Source: CAMENZ01 sp041854955 (GTDB lineage: Bacteria > Bacillota > Clostridia > Peptostreptococcales > Anaerovoracaceae). Taken from it: a stretch of DNA of 20,760 nt. The notes under the pieces were generated by a model, which saw only the letters and a program-made list of their open reading frames with translations, did no database searches and was not told where the DNA came from. The DNA is taken from contig JBHADF010000034.1 in assembly GCA_041854955.1 (NCBI GenBank), positions 1 to 20,760 of the forward strand, written 5' to 3'. Position 1 is the stretch's first letter; the number at the start of each line of letters is the position of its first letter. The position numbers and the translations under genes were made by a program. This document shows positions 1 to 6,489 of this stretch, piece by piece.

Positions 1-243
1 AAGGGTCTCGTTGGATCCATCGAGGCAGCAGATGCCATGGTAAAAGCCGCTAACGTAGTTCTTATCGGAAAGGTTCTTGTAGGCGGAGGCCTTGTAACCG
101 TTATGGTAAGAGGAGATGTAGGTGCAGTAAAGGCTGCTGTAGATGCAGGTGCCGCTGCTGCCGAAAGAGTAGGCGAATTATTATCAATTCATGTAATTCC
201 GAGACCTCATTCCGATGTGGAGATGATTTTACCCCAGTTATAG
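1..243 (+). CDS. eutM: BMC-H shell protein, EutM/PduA type (5' end outside window)
   Basis: The reading frame is open from base 1, so the gene begins upstream; about 80 C-terminal residues are present. They carry the canonical single BMC fold: KGLVGSIEAADAMVKAA at the first strand and helix, then VRGDVGAVKAAVDAGAAAA, then SIHVIPRPHSDVE near the end. This closely resembles EutM and PduA, which form flat hexamers tiling the shell facets with a small central pore. An ATG at base 37 lies inside the conserved BMC core and is not the real start. EutM and PduA are hard to tell apart from this fragment; the Eut neighbours favour EutM. The protein ends soon after the BMC core with a short PQL tail, so it has no C-terminal extension. 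The next gene follows after 28 bases with its own AGGAGG site. Confidence 0.92.
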   Translation, partial: KGLVGSIEAADAMVKAANVVLIGKVLVGGGLVTVMVRGDVGAVKAAVDAGAAAAERVGELLSIHVIPRPHSDVEMILPQL

Positions 244-271
244 TAGTGGAGCTAAAGAGGAGGTGTCGTAG

Positions 272-1054
272 TTGAAAGTAATAACCGAAGCCGTTTTAAG
301 GGCTGAACTTAAGGCTACAGAACCTGAAGTTTACTATATTCCCGAAGGTAAGATATTATCTCCCGCGGCCAGAGAATATCTGAACCAGCTTCAGATCGAT
401 ATAGATTTTGAGCGGAACAGAGCCTCGAGAGAAGCAGCTTCTAAGGCGCCGGAGCCTACTGAAAAAATGGCTCCGACTATGGAGCCTTCCGCCGCAAAAT
501 ACGTGGACTATGAAACGGGAGCCGGATATGCCAGCAAGCCTGAACACATGACTCAGCTTTTTTCCAACCAGCTTGTCGACAAGGACCATCCGAGAATACG
601 TTTCAGAGGAAAGCTGGATAGATTACAGGCGGAAACCGTGTATGCACAGGCAGTGATAGCCTCCACAGTAAAGAGTGAAGCTTTACTAAGGGATTTAGAT
701 GATATTTTAGATACCCTTAGACAGATGATGAGATGTGAAGTCTTAGATGAACCCTTTACAAAGGAGACTATCATCGGCCTGAATCATGCGGAGCTTAGAG
801 AGCAATCACATTTCCCTATGAAGTACTTTAAGATACAGCAGATGCTGTTACCGGAATACTCCATGGGAATGCCTCATTCCCTTTTGAACTTGCTGAGAAC
901 AGGAGTGAGGGAGCTGGAAGTAATCGCCGTGGCGACCTTCAAGGAAAAGAGAAAGGTGGAAAGAAACGATTTGGTACAGGAACTCAATCGTCTCTCCAGC
1001 GCCTTGCATATAATGATGTGCAAATATCTGGCAGGGGAATATAACCCTAAATAA
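272..1054 (+). CDS. eutT: EutT, ethanolamine-utilization ATP:cob(I)alamin adenosyltransferase
   Basis: This is a EutT-type corrinoid adenosyltransferase, which makes the adenosylcobalamin needed by ethanolamine ammonia-lyase. The start is TTG at 272, with AGGAGG at 258-263 eight bases upstream. The protein has 260 residues. Residues 1-46 form a small domain (VITEAVLR ... ILSPAAREYL) also found at the start of enterobacterial EutT and EutQ. A variable linker follows, then the helical transferase domain with HPRIRFRGKLD (106-116), a LLNLLRTGVRELE helix and LNRLSSALHIMM near the C-terminus. The metal-binding HX11CCX2C motif known from Salmonella EutT is absent: the protein has only two cysteines, neither in a CC pair. 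That suggests the metal-independent type reported for Listeria. Its place between shell genes and eutN/eutH supports the role. Confidence 0.93.
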   Translation: MKVITEAVLRAELKATEPEVYYIPEGKILSPAAREYLNQLQIDIDFERNRASREAASKAPEPTEKMAPTMEPSAAKYVDYETGAGYASKPEHMTQLFSNQLVDKDHPRIRFRGKLDRLQAETVYAQAVIASTVKSEALLRDLDDILDTLRQMMRCEVLDEPFTKETIIGLNHAELREQSHFPMKYFKIQQMLLPEYSMGMPHSLLNLLRTGVRELEVIAVATFKEKRKVERNDLVQELNRLSSALHIMMCKYLAGEYNPK

Positions 1055-1096
1055 AAATGAATTAGTTAAAGTAAAGATTTATGGGAGGCAATAAAA

Positions 1097-1366
1097 ATGA
1101 AGTTGGGCAAGGTAAAAGGCCAGGTTTGGGCCACACAAAAAGCTGAAGCTTTGGCAGAATACAAGTTGCTTCTCGTGGAAGTGTTGGACAACAAAACTCA
1201 TAAAACTATCCTTGCGGCAGATTCTCTGGATGCGGGAGTGGGAGACACGGTTATTTTGGTAGGCGGAAGCGGCGCCAGAACAGGCGATGTATCCCGCTCC
1301 ACTCCTGTGGATGCTACCGTAATAGGCATAGTTGATGAGGGAAAGATTGACTATATGGAGGTATAG
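1097..1366 (+). CDS. eutN: EutN/CcmL-type pentameric BMC vertex protein (first copy)
   Basis: The 89-residue protein matches the EutN/CcmL/PduN family (BMC-P), whose pentamers cap the twelve vertices of the polyhedral shell. It starts KLGKVKGQVWATQKAEAL, has a LLVEV strand, continues with AGVGDTVILVGGSGAR and ends DATVIGIVDEGKIDYMEV. All of these are typical family positions and the length is standard. GGGAGG at 1083-1088 lies eight bases before the ATG. The stop codon is followed after one base by the eutH ATG, and the eutH ribosome binding site lies inside the last codons of this gene, so the two are probably translationally coupled. A second, diverged copy lies at 4271-4534. Confidence 0.94.
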   Translation: MKLGKVKGQVWATQKAEALAEYKLLLVEVLDNKTHKTILAADSLDAGVGDTVILVGGSGARTGDVSRSTPVDATVIGIVDEGKIDYMEV

Positions 1367-1367
1367 T

Positions 1368-2612
1368 ATGTTTGACGAACTTATTAGCAACATTACTAAC
1401 GGTAGTGTTTTTACAGAAAGCATAACCGCTTGGTTCCAAGGTTTGTCCGTAAACTCAGTTATAATCTTCATCATGATGATATTTATGCTGGTTGGCGCAA
1501 TAGACAAAATGAGAGGAAACAAGCTGGGATACGGAGAACAGTTTGACGAAGGCTTCAACGCCATGGGAGCTTTGGCTATAGCCATGGCAGGAGTAGTGGC
1601 AGCAGCACCTGTGCTTGCCATTATTCTGAAACCTATCATCGTCCCCATCTATCAGCTGGTAGGTGCAGATGCGTCCATGTTTGCCACAACTCTTTTGGCT
1701 TGCGATATGGGTGGATATCCTTTGGCAATGCAGATGGCAGCAAACGAGAGCCTCGGAAACTTCTCCGGTTTGATTTTAGGAACAATGATGGGTCCCACCA
1801 TCGTATTCACCATCCCCGTAGCCTTGAGCATTATTAAGAAAGAAGACAGAGGCTACCTGGGAGCAGGTATCTTGGCAGGTTTAATCACCATCCCCATCGG
1901 ATGTATCGTCGGTGGACTGGTAATGAATATGACCCCCTACAAGATCGACATGGGAACCATACTCATCAACTTGATTCCTGTAATCGTAATTGCCGGTCTC
2001 ATCGTTTTAGGCCTGTGGTTCATCCCTCAGAAGATGATCAACGGCTTCAACAAATTCGGTACTGCAGTTACTATTATAATCACATTCTTTACAGCAGTTG
2101 CCGTATTCGAGTATCAGACAGGAATTCATTTCCCTCTGATGGACCTTATGGTAATACCCGATGCTGACGGTGTAATTCCTCTTGAATCAGGACTCTTGGT
2201 TTGCGGACAGATTTCCATCGTATTGATTGGAGCCTTCCCCATGGTTAAGTGGATAACCAAGACCTTCTCCAAGCCTTTGGAAAAGATCGGTAGCAGCTTA
2301 GGAATGAATGAAGCGGGATCTGCAGGACTCATCGCCAACCTGGCAAACAACATAGCAATGTTTAACATCATGGGCGACATGAACCCTAAGGGCAAATTGC
2401 TCAACGTAGCCTTTGCCGTATCCGCAGCCTTTGTATTCGGAGACCACTTAGGCTTTACTGCCGGTGTAAATTCCGAAATGATTTTCCCTGTAGTTGTAGG
2501 TAAATTAGTTGCAGGTATTACAGCTTTAATCCTGGCTAATGTATTAGCACCTATGCTTTTGTCCAAGGTACAGAGCGGTACCCCTGAGGCAGAAACAGAG
2601 GAAGAGGCATAA
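1368..2612 (+). CDS. eutH: EutH, ethanolamine permease
   Basis: EutH is a polytopic inner-membrane protein that takes up ethanolamine, important when the amine is scarce or protonated. The start is ATG at 1368 (MFDELISNITNG), preceded by GGAGG at 1357-1361; this gives 414 residues. An in-frame ATG at 1332 lies inside eutN without a good site and is rejected. The protein is very hydrophobic, with about ten membrane segments such as VIIFIMMIFMLVGAI, LIPVIVIAGLIVLGLWFI and FGTAVTIIITFFTAVAVF. Family blocks include LLACDMGGYPLAMQMA, GTMMGPTIVFTIPVALSII and NLANNIAMFNIMGDMNPKGK. The acidic tail (TPEAETEEEA) should be cytoplasmic. Its presence is the best evidence in the window that the operon uses ethanolamine rather than propanediol. 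Confidence 0.94.
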   Translation: MFDELISNITNGSVFTESITAWFQGLSVNSVIIFIMMIFMLVGAIDKMRGNKLGYGEQFDEGFNAMGALAIAMAGVVAAAPVLAIILKPIIVPIYQLVGADASMFATTLLACDMGGYPLAMQMAANESLGNFSGLILGTMMGPTIVFTIPVALSIIKKEDRGYLGAGILAGLITIPIGCIVGGLVMNMTPYKIDMGTILINLIPVIVIAGLIVLGLWFIPQKMINGFNKFGTAVTIIITFFTAVAVFEYQTGIHFPLMDLMVIPDADGVIPLESGLLVCGQISIVLIGAFPMVKWITKTFSKPLEKIGSSLGMNEAGSAGLIANLANNIAMFNIMGDMNPKGKLLNVAFAVSAAFVFGDHLGFTAGVNSEMIFPVVVGKLVAGITALILANVLAPMLLSKVQSGTPEAETEEEA

Positions 2613-2624
2613 AAGAGATTTATT

Positions 2625-2643
2625 CTCCTTATGCCATAGGAGG
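2625..2643 (+). promoter_or_regulatory. Small hairpin that would hide the eutQ ribosome binding site
   Basis: CTCC (2625-2628) and TAT (2630-2632) can pair with GGAG (2639-2642) and ATA (2636-2638) around a GCC loop, with one bulged T. The 3' arm contains the Shine-Dalgarno sequence AGGAGG (2638-2643) for the start at 2649. The pairing is visible in the sequence; any effect on translation is inferred. Confidence 0.35.
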
Positions 2644-2648
2644 AAAAT

Positions 2649-3089
2649 ATGGAAATAAATAAAGAACAGTTAAAGGAACTCATAGCGGCGGTGGTTGAAG
2701 AGACACTCAAAGCTAAGGAACCTGCCGATTTTGTCAAGAAAACCGATAAAAGCGGCATATTGATGGTCAAGACAGATACGGTGAAATGCGAACCCTTTGA
2801 GGGCAACGACAAGGTTTTGCTTAAAGACATAGTGACCCTTGAAGAAGCACCGAGAATGGGCGCAGGAATAATGGAGCTGGATCACACCAGCTTTGAATGG
2901 ACATTGACCTATGATGAATACGATTATGTCATAGAAGGCGAGCTTGAAATCGAAATCGACGGCCGCGTAGTGGCCGGTAAGGCAGGAGACATAATCTACA
3001 TACCCAAGGGCAGTCATATCCATTTCCAAACACCGACTACAGCAAGATATGCATACTTTGTGTATCCTGCAGATTGGCAGAATCAGTAA
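2649..3089 (+). CDS. eutQ: EutQ, short cupin-only form (proposed acetate kinase)
   Basis: The 146-residue protein corresponds to the C-terminal part of enterobacterial EutQ (about 230 residues). Its cupin domain spans roughly residues 40-143 and includes FEWTLTYDEYDYVIEGELE, AGKAGDIIYIPKGSHIHF and a C-terminal YPADWQ. Salmonella EutQ has been shown to have acetate kinase activity and to link the microcompartment to ATP synthesis. This form lacks the N-terminal TPxAR-type domain; a separate protein at 6490-6816 carries that domain. The first 22 residues (KEQLKELIAAVVEETLK) form an amphipathic helix like BMC encapsulation peptides. AGGAGG lies five bases upstream of the ATG. Whether the cupin alone is an active kinase cannot be judged from sequence. 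Confidence 0.9.
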   Translation: MEINKEQLKELIAAVVEETLKAKEPADFVKKTDKSGILMVKTDTVKCEPFEGNDKVLLKDIVTLEEAPRMGAGIMELDHTSFEWTLTYDEYDYVIEGELEIEIDGRVVAGKAGDIIYIPKGSHIHFQTPTTARYAYFVYPADWQNQ

Positions 3090-3125
3090 TTATTTGAGGC
3101 ACAGGCTTTCAGAAAGGTAAGAAGT

Positions 3126-3956
3126 ATGGAATTTAACAGATGCAATGAATTTGTGGCAAAATTTGAAAAGACCATGCAACATCCCGTAAAGGATAAATCT
3201 TCGGTTTACTATACAGGCGTGGATCTGGGAACCTCCTGCGTGGTGCTGGCCGTGCTGGATGAAAACTATCATCCTGCAGCGGGGGCTATGCGTTATGCAG
3301 ATGTGGTTAAGGACGGCATGGTAGTGGACTACATCGGAGCCATAAAGATCGTAAAAGAACTCAAGGCTCAGATTGAGGAACAATTGGGAACAGAGCTCAT
3401 ATATGCGGCAGCAGCCATTCCGCCCGGCACGGACAGCTTAGACGGCGGGGCGGTAAAGAACGTAGTACAGGCAGCCGGATTTGAGGTCACCAGCCTTTTG
3501 GACGAGCCTACGGCCGCCAACAATCTTTTGAACATGACGGATGGTGCCGTTGTGGATATCGGCGGAGGAACCACAGGAGTTTCTATCATAAGAGATGGTA
3601 AGGTAATATCCGTTCAGGATGAACCCACCGGCGGCACCCATTTTTCGTTGGTTCTCTCCGGGGCATATAAAATACCCTTTATGGAGGCCGACGAGTTCAA
3701 AAGAAACAAGGCAAACCATAAGGAAATTTTCCCGGTGGTAAAGCCTGTAGTAGAAAAAATCTCAACTATTATTCAAAGAGCAGTTGAAGGCGAAAAGGTG
3801 GATACCTTAGTTCTCGTAGGTGGTAGCAGCTGCCTTACGGGAATCGAAAAGGTAGTGGAGCAGATGACAGGCATAAGGACTGAAAAGCCTGACAACCCTA
3901 TGTTCGTAACTCCACTGGGAATTGCCCTTAGCTGTACTACGAATATAATGGAATAG
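3126..3956 (+). CDS. eutJ: EutJ, Hsp70/actin-fold chaperone-like protein
   Basis: The 276-residue protein has the sugar kinase/Hsp70/actin nucleotide-binding fold. The phosphate-1 loop is TGVDLGTSCVVLAV (30-43), the phosphate-2 loop is GAVVDIGGGTTGVSII (about 140-155) and the adenosine motif is LVLVGGSSCLTGI near residue 230. LLDEPTAANN before phosphate-2 is the DnaK-like connect region. It has no peptide-binding domain, as usual for EutJ. EutJ is thought to help fold or assemble microcompartment proteins, but its role is not firmly established. The first 25 or so residues precede the fold and carry no recognisable motif. AAAGG at 3113-3117 lies eight bases before the ATG. It sits between eutQ and a shell gene, a normal place in Eut loci. 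Confidence 0.9.
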   Translation: MEFNRCNEFVAKFEKTMQHPVKDKSSVYYTGVDLGTSCVVLAVLDENYHPAAGAMRYADVVKDGMVVDYIGAIKIVKELKAQIEEQLGTELIYAAAAIPPGTDSLDGGAVKNVVQAAGFEVTSLLDEPTAANNLLNMTDGAVVDIGGGTTGVSIIRDGKVISVQDEPTGGTHFSLVLSGAYKIPFMEADEFKRNKANHKEIFPVVKPVVEKISTIIQRAVEGEKVDTLVLVGGSSCLTGIEKVVEQMTGIRTEKPDNPMFVTPLGIALSCTTNIME

Positions 3957-3972
3957 ATTCAGGGAGGTCTAT

Positions 3973-4293
3973 ATGAATTTAAGAATCATTAAGTCTCCGT
4001 CTCCGGGAACTCTGGAGCTCATTAAGAGGCGAATGGGAATCTTAGGAGACACTCACCTGGATAAAGCGGATGCCATAGGCCTGGTACAGGGACCTATGAT
4101 AGACATGGTATGCGCAGCGGATATAGCTGAAAAAGCAGTGGGCGTGGAGGTATATGATGTCAGAGGATTGTGCCCTCAGCACATGACTCTTCTGGCCATA
4201 TTCGGAGATACGGCCTCTGTGGAGGATGCTTTGAGCGAGATCGAATTTAAATTGAAAGAGGGAATGTACAGTGATTACAGCAAAACTTATTGA
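3973..4293 (+). CDS. Divergent BMC-domain shell protein with GLCPQ motif (GrpU-like)
   Basis: This is a 106-residue protein with one divergent BMC domain: KADAIGLVQGPMIDMVCAAD, then GVEVYDVRGLCPQHMTLLA, then FGDTASVEDALSEI. The GDxASVEDAL stretch is the usual second strand and helix of BMC proteins. The key feature is GLCPQ at residues 65-69 (bases 4165-4179). From memory, GrpU shell proteins of glycyl-radical propanediol microcompartments carry a GXCPQ motif whose cysteine lines the pore and binds an Fe-S cluster; C67 would be the ligand here. The N-terminus (RIIKSPSPGTLELIKRRMG) is also unlike EutM. An alternative is a EutS/PduU-like protein, but that family lacks this motif. GGGAGG lies five bases upstream. 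The next gene overlaps the last 23 bases. Confidence 0.75.
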   Translation: MNLRIIKSPSPGTLELIKRRMGILGDTHLDKADAIGLVQGPMIDMVCAADIAEKAVGVEVYDVRGLCPQHMTLLAIFGDTASVEDALSEIEFKLKEGMYSDYSKTY

Positions 4294-4534
4294 CAATATT
4301 TGGGCTACGCGAAAAGCAGAGGCACTTAGCGGTTACAAGCTGATGTTGGCCGAGGTAATCGGCGGTAAAGACCAAGGACAGCAGCTGGTGGTAGTTGATA
4401 TCATCAGTGCAGGTATCGGAGATAGGGTTATAGTTACGACAGGTTCTTCGGCAAGAAGAATGTTGGAAAATGACAACATACCCATAGATGCCATAGTTGT
4501 GGGAATCATCGATGAAGACTGCCACTTTGAATGA
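4271..4534 (+). CDS. Second EutN/CcmL-type BMC vertex protein
   Basis: This 87-residue BMC-P family protein has AKLIDNIWATRKAEALSGYKL, LMLAEVI, AGIGDRVIVTTGSSAR and PIDAIVVGIIDE. It aligns end to end with the copy at 1097-1366, but many positions differ. The start is GTG at 4271, with AGAGGG at 4257-4262 eight bases upstream; this overlaps the preceding shell gene by 23 bases, indicating coupled translation. It should form pentamers at shell vertices. Having two vertex proteins is known in other microcompartments and may alter vertex permeability or give attachment points. Its position next to the GrpU-like and PduS genes suggests a link with the redox module, but that is inference. Confidence 0.9.
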   Translation: MITAKLIDNIWATRKAEALSGYKLMLAEVIGGKDQGQQLVVVDIISAGIGDRVIVTTGSSARRMLENDNIPIDAIVVGIIDEDCHFE

Positions 4535-4550
4535 GAGATAGGAGGAAGAT

Positions 4551-5882
4551 ATGAGTTTGCTTGAAAAAGTAAAGGCAGCCGGTGTAATAGGTGCCGGCGG
4601 TGCAGGCTTCCCAACCTATGTTAAGCTTCAGTCAAAGGCGGAATATCTGCTTATGAACGGAGCTGAGTGTGAGCCGCTGTTAAGGGTAGATCAACAGCTT
4701 ATGGATGTGTATGCCGATGAAATCATAAAGGGATTCCACATGGCTAAGGTACAGGTGGAGGCTAAAGAAGCGGTAATAGGAATAAAGGGAAAGCATGGGA
4801 AGCTGATAGAATTCTTGAATGAACGCATAGAGGCTTTAGGCTTGCAAAGTGAGATTTCAATCCATGCCCTGCCGGATGTATATCCCGCCGGTGATGAACA
4901 GGTTTTGGTATATGAAATAACCAAGAGAGTCGTACCGGAAATGGGAATACCCATTGCTGTAGGTTGCGTGGTTATAAACTCTGAAACTGCCCTTAATGTT
5001 TACAGAGCTTCCATGGACGAACCTGTTACTACAAAGTACGTCACCATAGCAGGAGATGTGCCTAATCCCGTTACCGTAACCGTACCTGTAGGTACGCCCC
5101 TTAAGGATGTATTGAAGATGGGAGGAAGAGATGACTTCCAAAACTTCGATGTAATAGACGGAGGACCTATGATGGGACCTCTGCTGGCGGACATAGACGG
5201 GTATGTGAGCAAAAAAACCAAAGGATTGGTGGTGCTTTCCAAAGAGCACAGCTTAATCCAAAAGAAGAAGCAAGATATGAGGTCGGCGGTGCTGCTAAAC
5301 AAGACAGCCTGCGAACAATGCAGAATGTGTACGGACATGTGCCCCAGATATCTTTTGGGACACGGAACCAGCCCTCACAAAATGGTTAGGGCCATGGGCT
5401 ATAACATAGAGGCAGATGAACAGGTAACCATAGCGCAGACCTGCTGTCAGTGTAATTTATGTGAGTACTTCAGTTGCCCGGCAGGCATAAACCCTAAGAA
5501 GGCCAACGTATACTATATAAATAAGCTGAGAGAAAAGGGAATAAAGCACCAGCCTACAAAGACGGAATTCACACCGAGAGAAATGCGGGAGTACAGAATG
5601 ATTCCCAGTAAACGTCTGATAGCAAAGCTTGAACTGAGCCGGTTTGACAAGGCGGCTCCTATAGATGTGTCCATGGATTACAATCCGGATGTGGTGGGCA
5701 TATACTTATCACAGCATGTGGGAGCTAAGGCGGTGCCTACGGTAAAGGTAGGAGACCGGGTAGAAAAAGGACAGATGGTGGGAGAAGTGCCTGAAGGAGC
5801 ATTAGGAGCACCTGTTCACGCAAGCATCGACGGAGTCGTTGCAGAAATAAGCGATAGCTTGATATTGATAAGGAGGAACTAA
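4551..5882 (+). CDS. pduS: PduS, RnfC-like flavo-Fe-S cobalamin reductase of the microcompartment
   Basis: The 443-residue protein matches PduS over its whole length (Salmonella PduS is about 450). Residues 10-50 hold the flavin/NADH-binding Rossmann-like start, AGVIGAGGAGFPTYVKL and NGAECEPLLRVDQQLM, shared with RnfC and complex I NuoF. YPAGDEQVLVYE and DGGPMMG follow. Two [4Fe-4S] motifs are clear: C254, C257, C260 and C264 (CEQCRMCTDMCP), and C298, C301, C304 and C309. A C-terminal barrel-sandwich region (KVGDRVEKGQMVGEVPEG ... APVHASIDGVV) resembles the RnfC N-terminal domain. PduS reduces cob(III)alamin for reactivation, works with the adenosyltransferase and binds PduT. AGGAGG lies just before the ATG. 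Its last codons contain the AGGAGG used by the next gene. Confidence 0.93.
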   Translation: MSLLEKVKAAGVIGAGGAGFPTYVKLQSKAEYLLMNGAECEPLLRVDQQLMDVYADEIIKGFHMAKVQVEAKEAVIGIKGKHGKLIEFLNERIEALGLQSEISIHALPDVYPAGDEQVLVYEITKRVVPEMGIPIAVGCVVINSETALNVYRASMDEPVTTKYVTIAGDVPNPVTVTVPVGTPLKDVLKMGGRDDFQNFDVIDGGPMMGPLLADIDGYVSKKTKGLVVLSKEHSLIQKKKQDMRSAVLLNKTACEQCRMCTDMCPRYLLGHGTSPHKMVRAMGYNIEADEQVTIAQTCCQCNLCEYFSCPAGINPKKANVYYINKLREKGIKHQPTKTEFTPREMREYRMIPSKRLIAKLELSRFDKAAPIDVSMDYNPDVVGIYLSQHVGAKAVPTVKVGDRVEKGQMVGEVPEGALGAPVHASIDGVVAEISDSLILIRRN

Positions 5883-5883
5883 T

Positions 5884-6432
5884 ATGGCAAAAGCGATTGG
5901 TATGATTGAATTCAGCAGTATTGCCAGAGGAATTTTCGCTGCCGACCAGATGGTTAAAACATCAGATGTGGAGGTAGTGACCGCAAATTCCGTATGTCCC
6001 GGAAAATATATAGCCATCGTTCACGGCGATGTTTCCTCGGTGGAAAATTCGGTAGCTGCCGGACTTAGAGTCGCAGGGGATTTCCTGGTAGACTCCATAG
6101 TTATACCTAATGTTCACAACAAAGTATTTCCTGCCATAGTAGCGGGAACCATGCCTGAAGAAATATTGGCATTAGGAATATTGGAGTCATATTCCCTTTC
6201 CACCATGGTCATAGCTGCAGATGCCGTTCTGAAATGTGCGGAGCTGGAGGCTTTGGAAGTGAGACTGGGAACAGGATTGGGCGGTAAATCCTATTTCACC
6301 TTTACAGGTGATGTGGCAGCGGTGAAAACCGGTGTCGAAGTCGGCAAAGAAGTCATAGGAGAGAAGGGAATGCTGGTAAATGCAGAGGTAATACCTTCTC
6401 CGTCCAAGAAACTTATAAAAACATTGTATTGA
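5884..6432 (+). CDS. pduT: PduT, tandem-BMC shell protein binding an Fe-S cluster
   Basis: This 182-residue protein has two BMC domains in tandem, roughly 1-92 and 93-182, so it forms trimeric pseudohexamers. The first domain begins KAIGMIEFSSIARGIFAADQM and the second begins LALGILESYSLSTMVIAAD. Cysteine 38, in NSVCPGKYIAI, sits exactly where Cys38 of Citrobacter/Salmonella PduT lies; in that protein three copies bind a [4Fe-4S] cluster in the central pore. Length and motif both match. PduT is thought to pass electrons across the shell and to bind PduS. The gene starts one base after the pduS stop, with its site AGGAGG (5871-5876) inside pduS, so the pair is coupled, as in pdu operons. Confidence 0.93.
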   Translation: MAKAIGMIEFSSIARGIFAADQMVKTSDVEVVTANSVCPGKYIAIVHGDVSSVENSVAAGLRVAGDFLVDSIVIPNVHNKVFPAIVAGTMPEEILALGILESYSLSTMVIAADAVLKCAELEALEVRLGTGLGGKSYFTFTGDVAAVKTGVEVGKEVIGEKGMLVNAEVIPSPSKKLIKTLY

Positions 6433-6456
6433 TCATTTTCAGTATAACGATAAACC

Positions 6457-6472
6457 CGTCCCGAAGGGGACG
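6457..6472 (+). other. Intercistronic GC-rich hairpin
   Basis: CGTCCC (6457-6462) pairs with GGGACG (6467-6472) around a GAAG loop, a perfect 6-bp stem in the 57-base gap after pduT. No T run follows, so it is not a typical terminator. It may be an mRNA processing or stability element between operon segments. The loop does not fit the ANNGNN hexaloop known for EutV-type ANTAR targets. Confidence 0.5.
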
Positions 6473-6489
6473 AAGAAAGGAAGATGAGA

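Noticed and set aside
1079..1648. 189-codon open frame on the minus strand
   Set aside because: It is antisense to eutN and eutH, both strongly supported, has no clear ribosome binding site and resembles no family I know.
6457..6472. EutV (ANTAR) antitermination target
   Set aside because: Only one hairpin is present, the loop does not fit ANNGNN and no T run follows, whereas ANTAR targets are paired hairpins overlapping a terminator.
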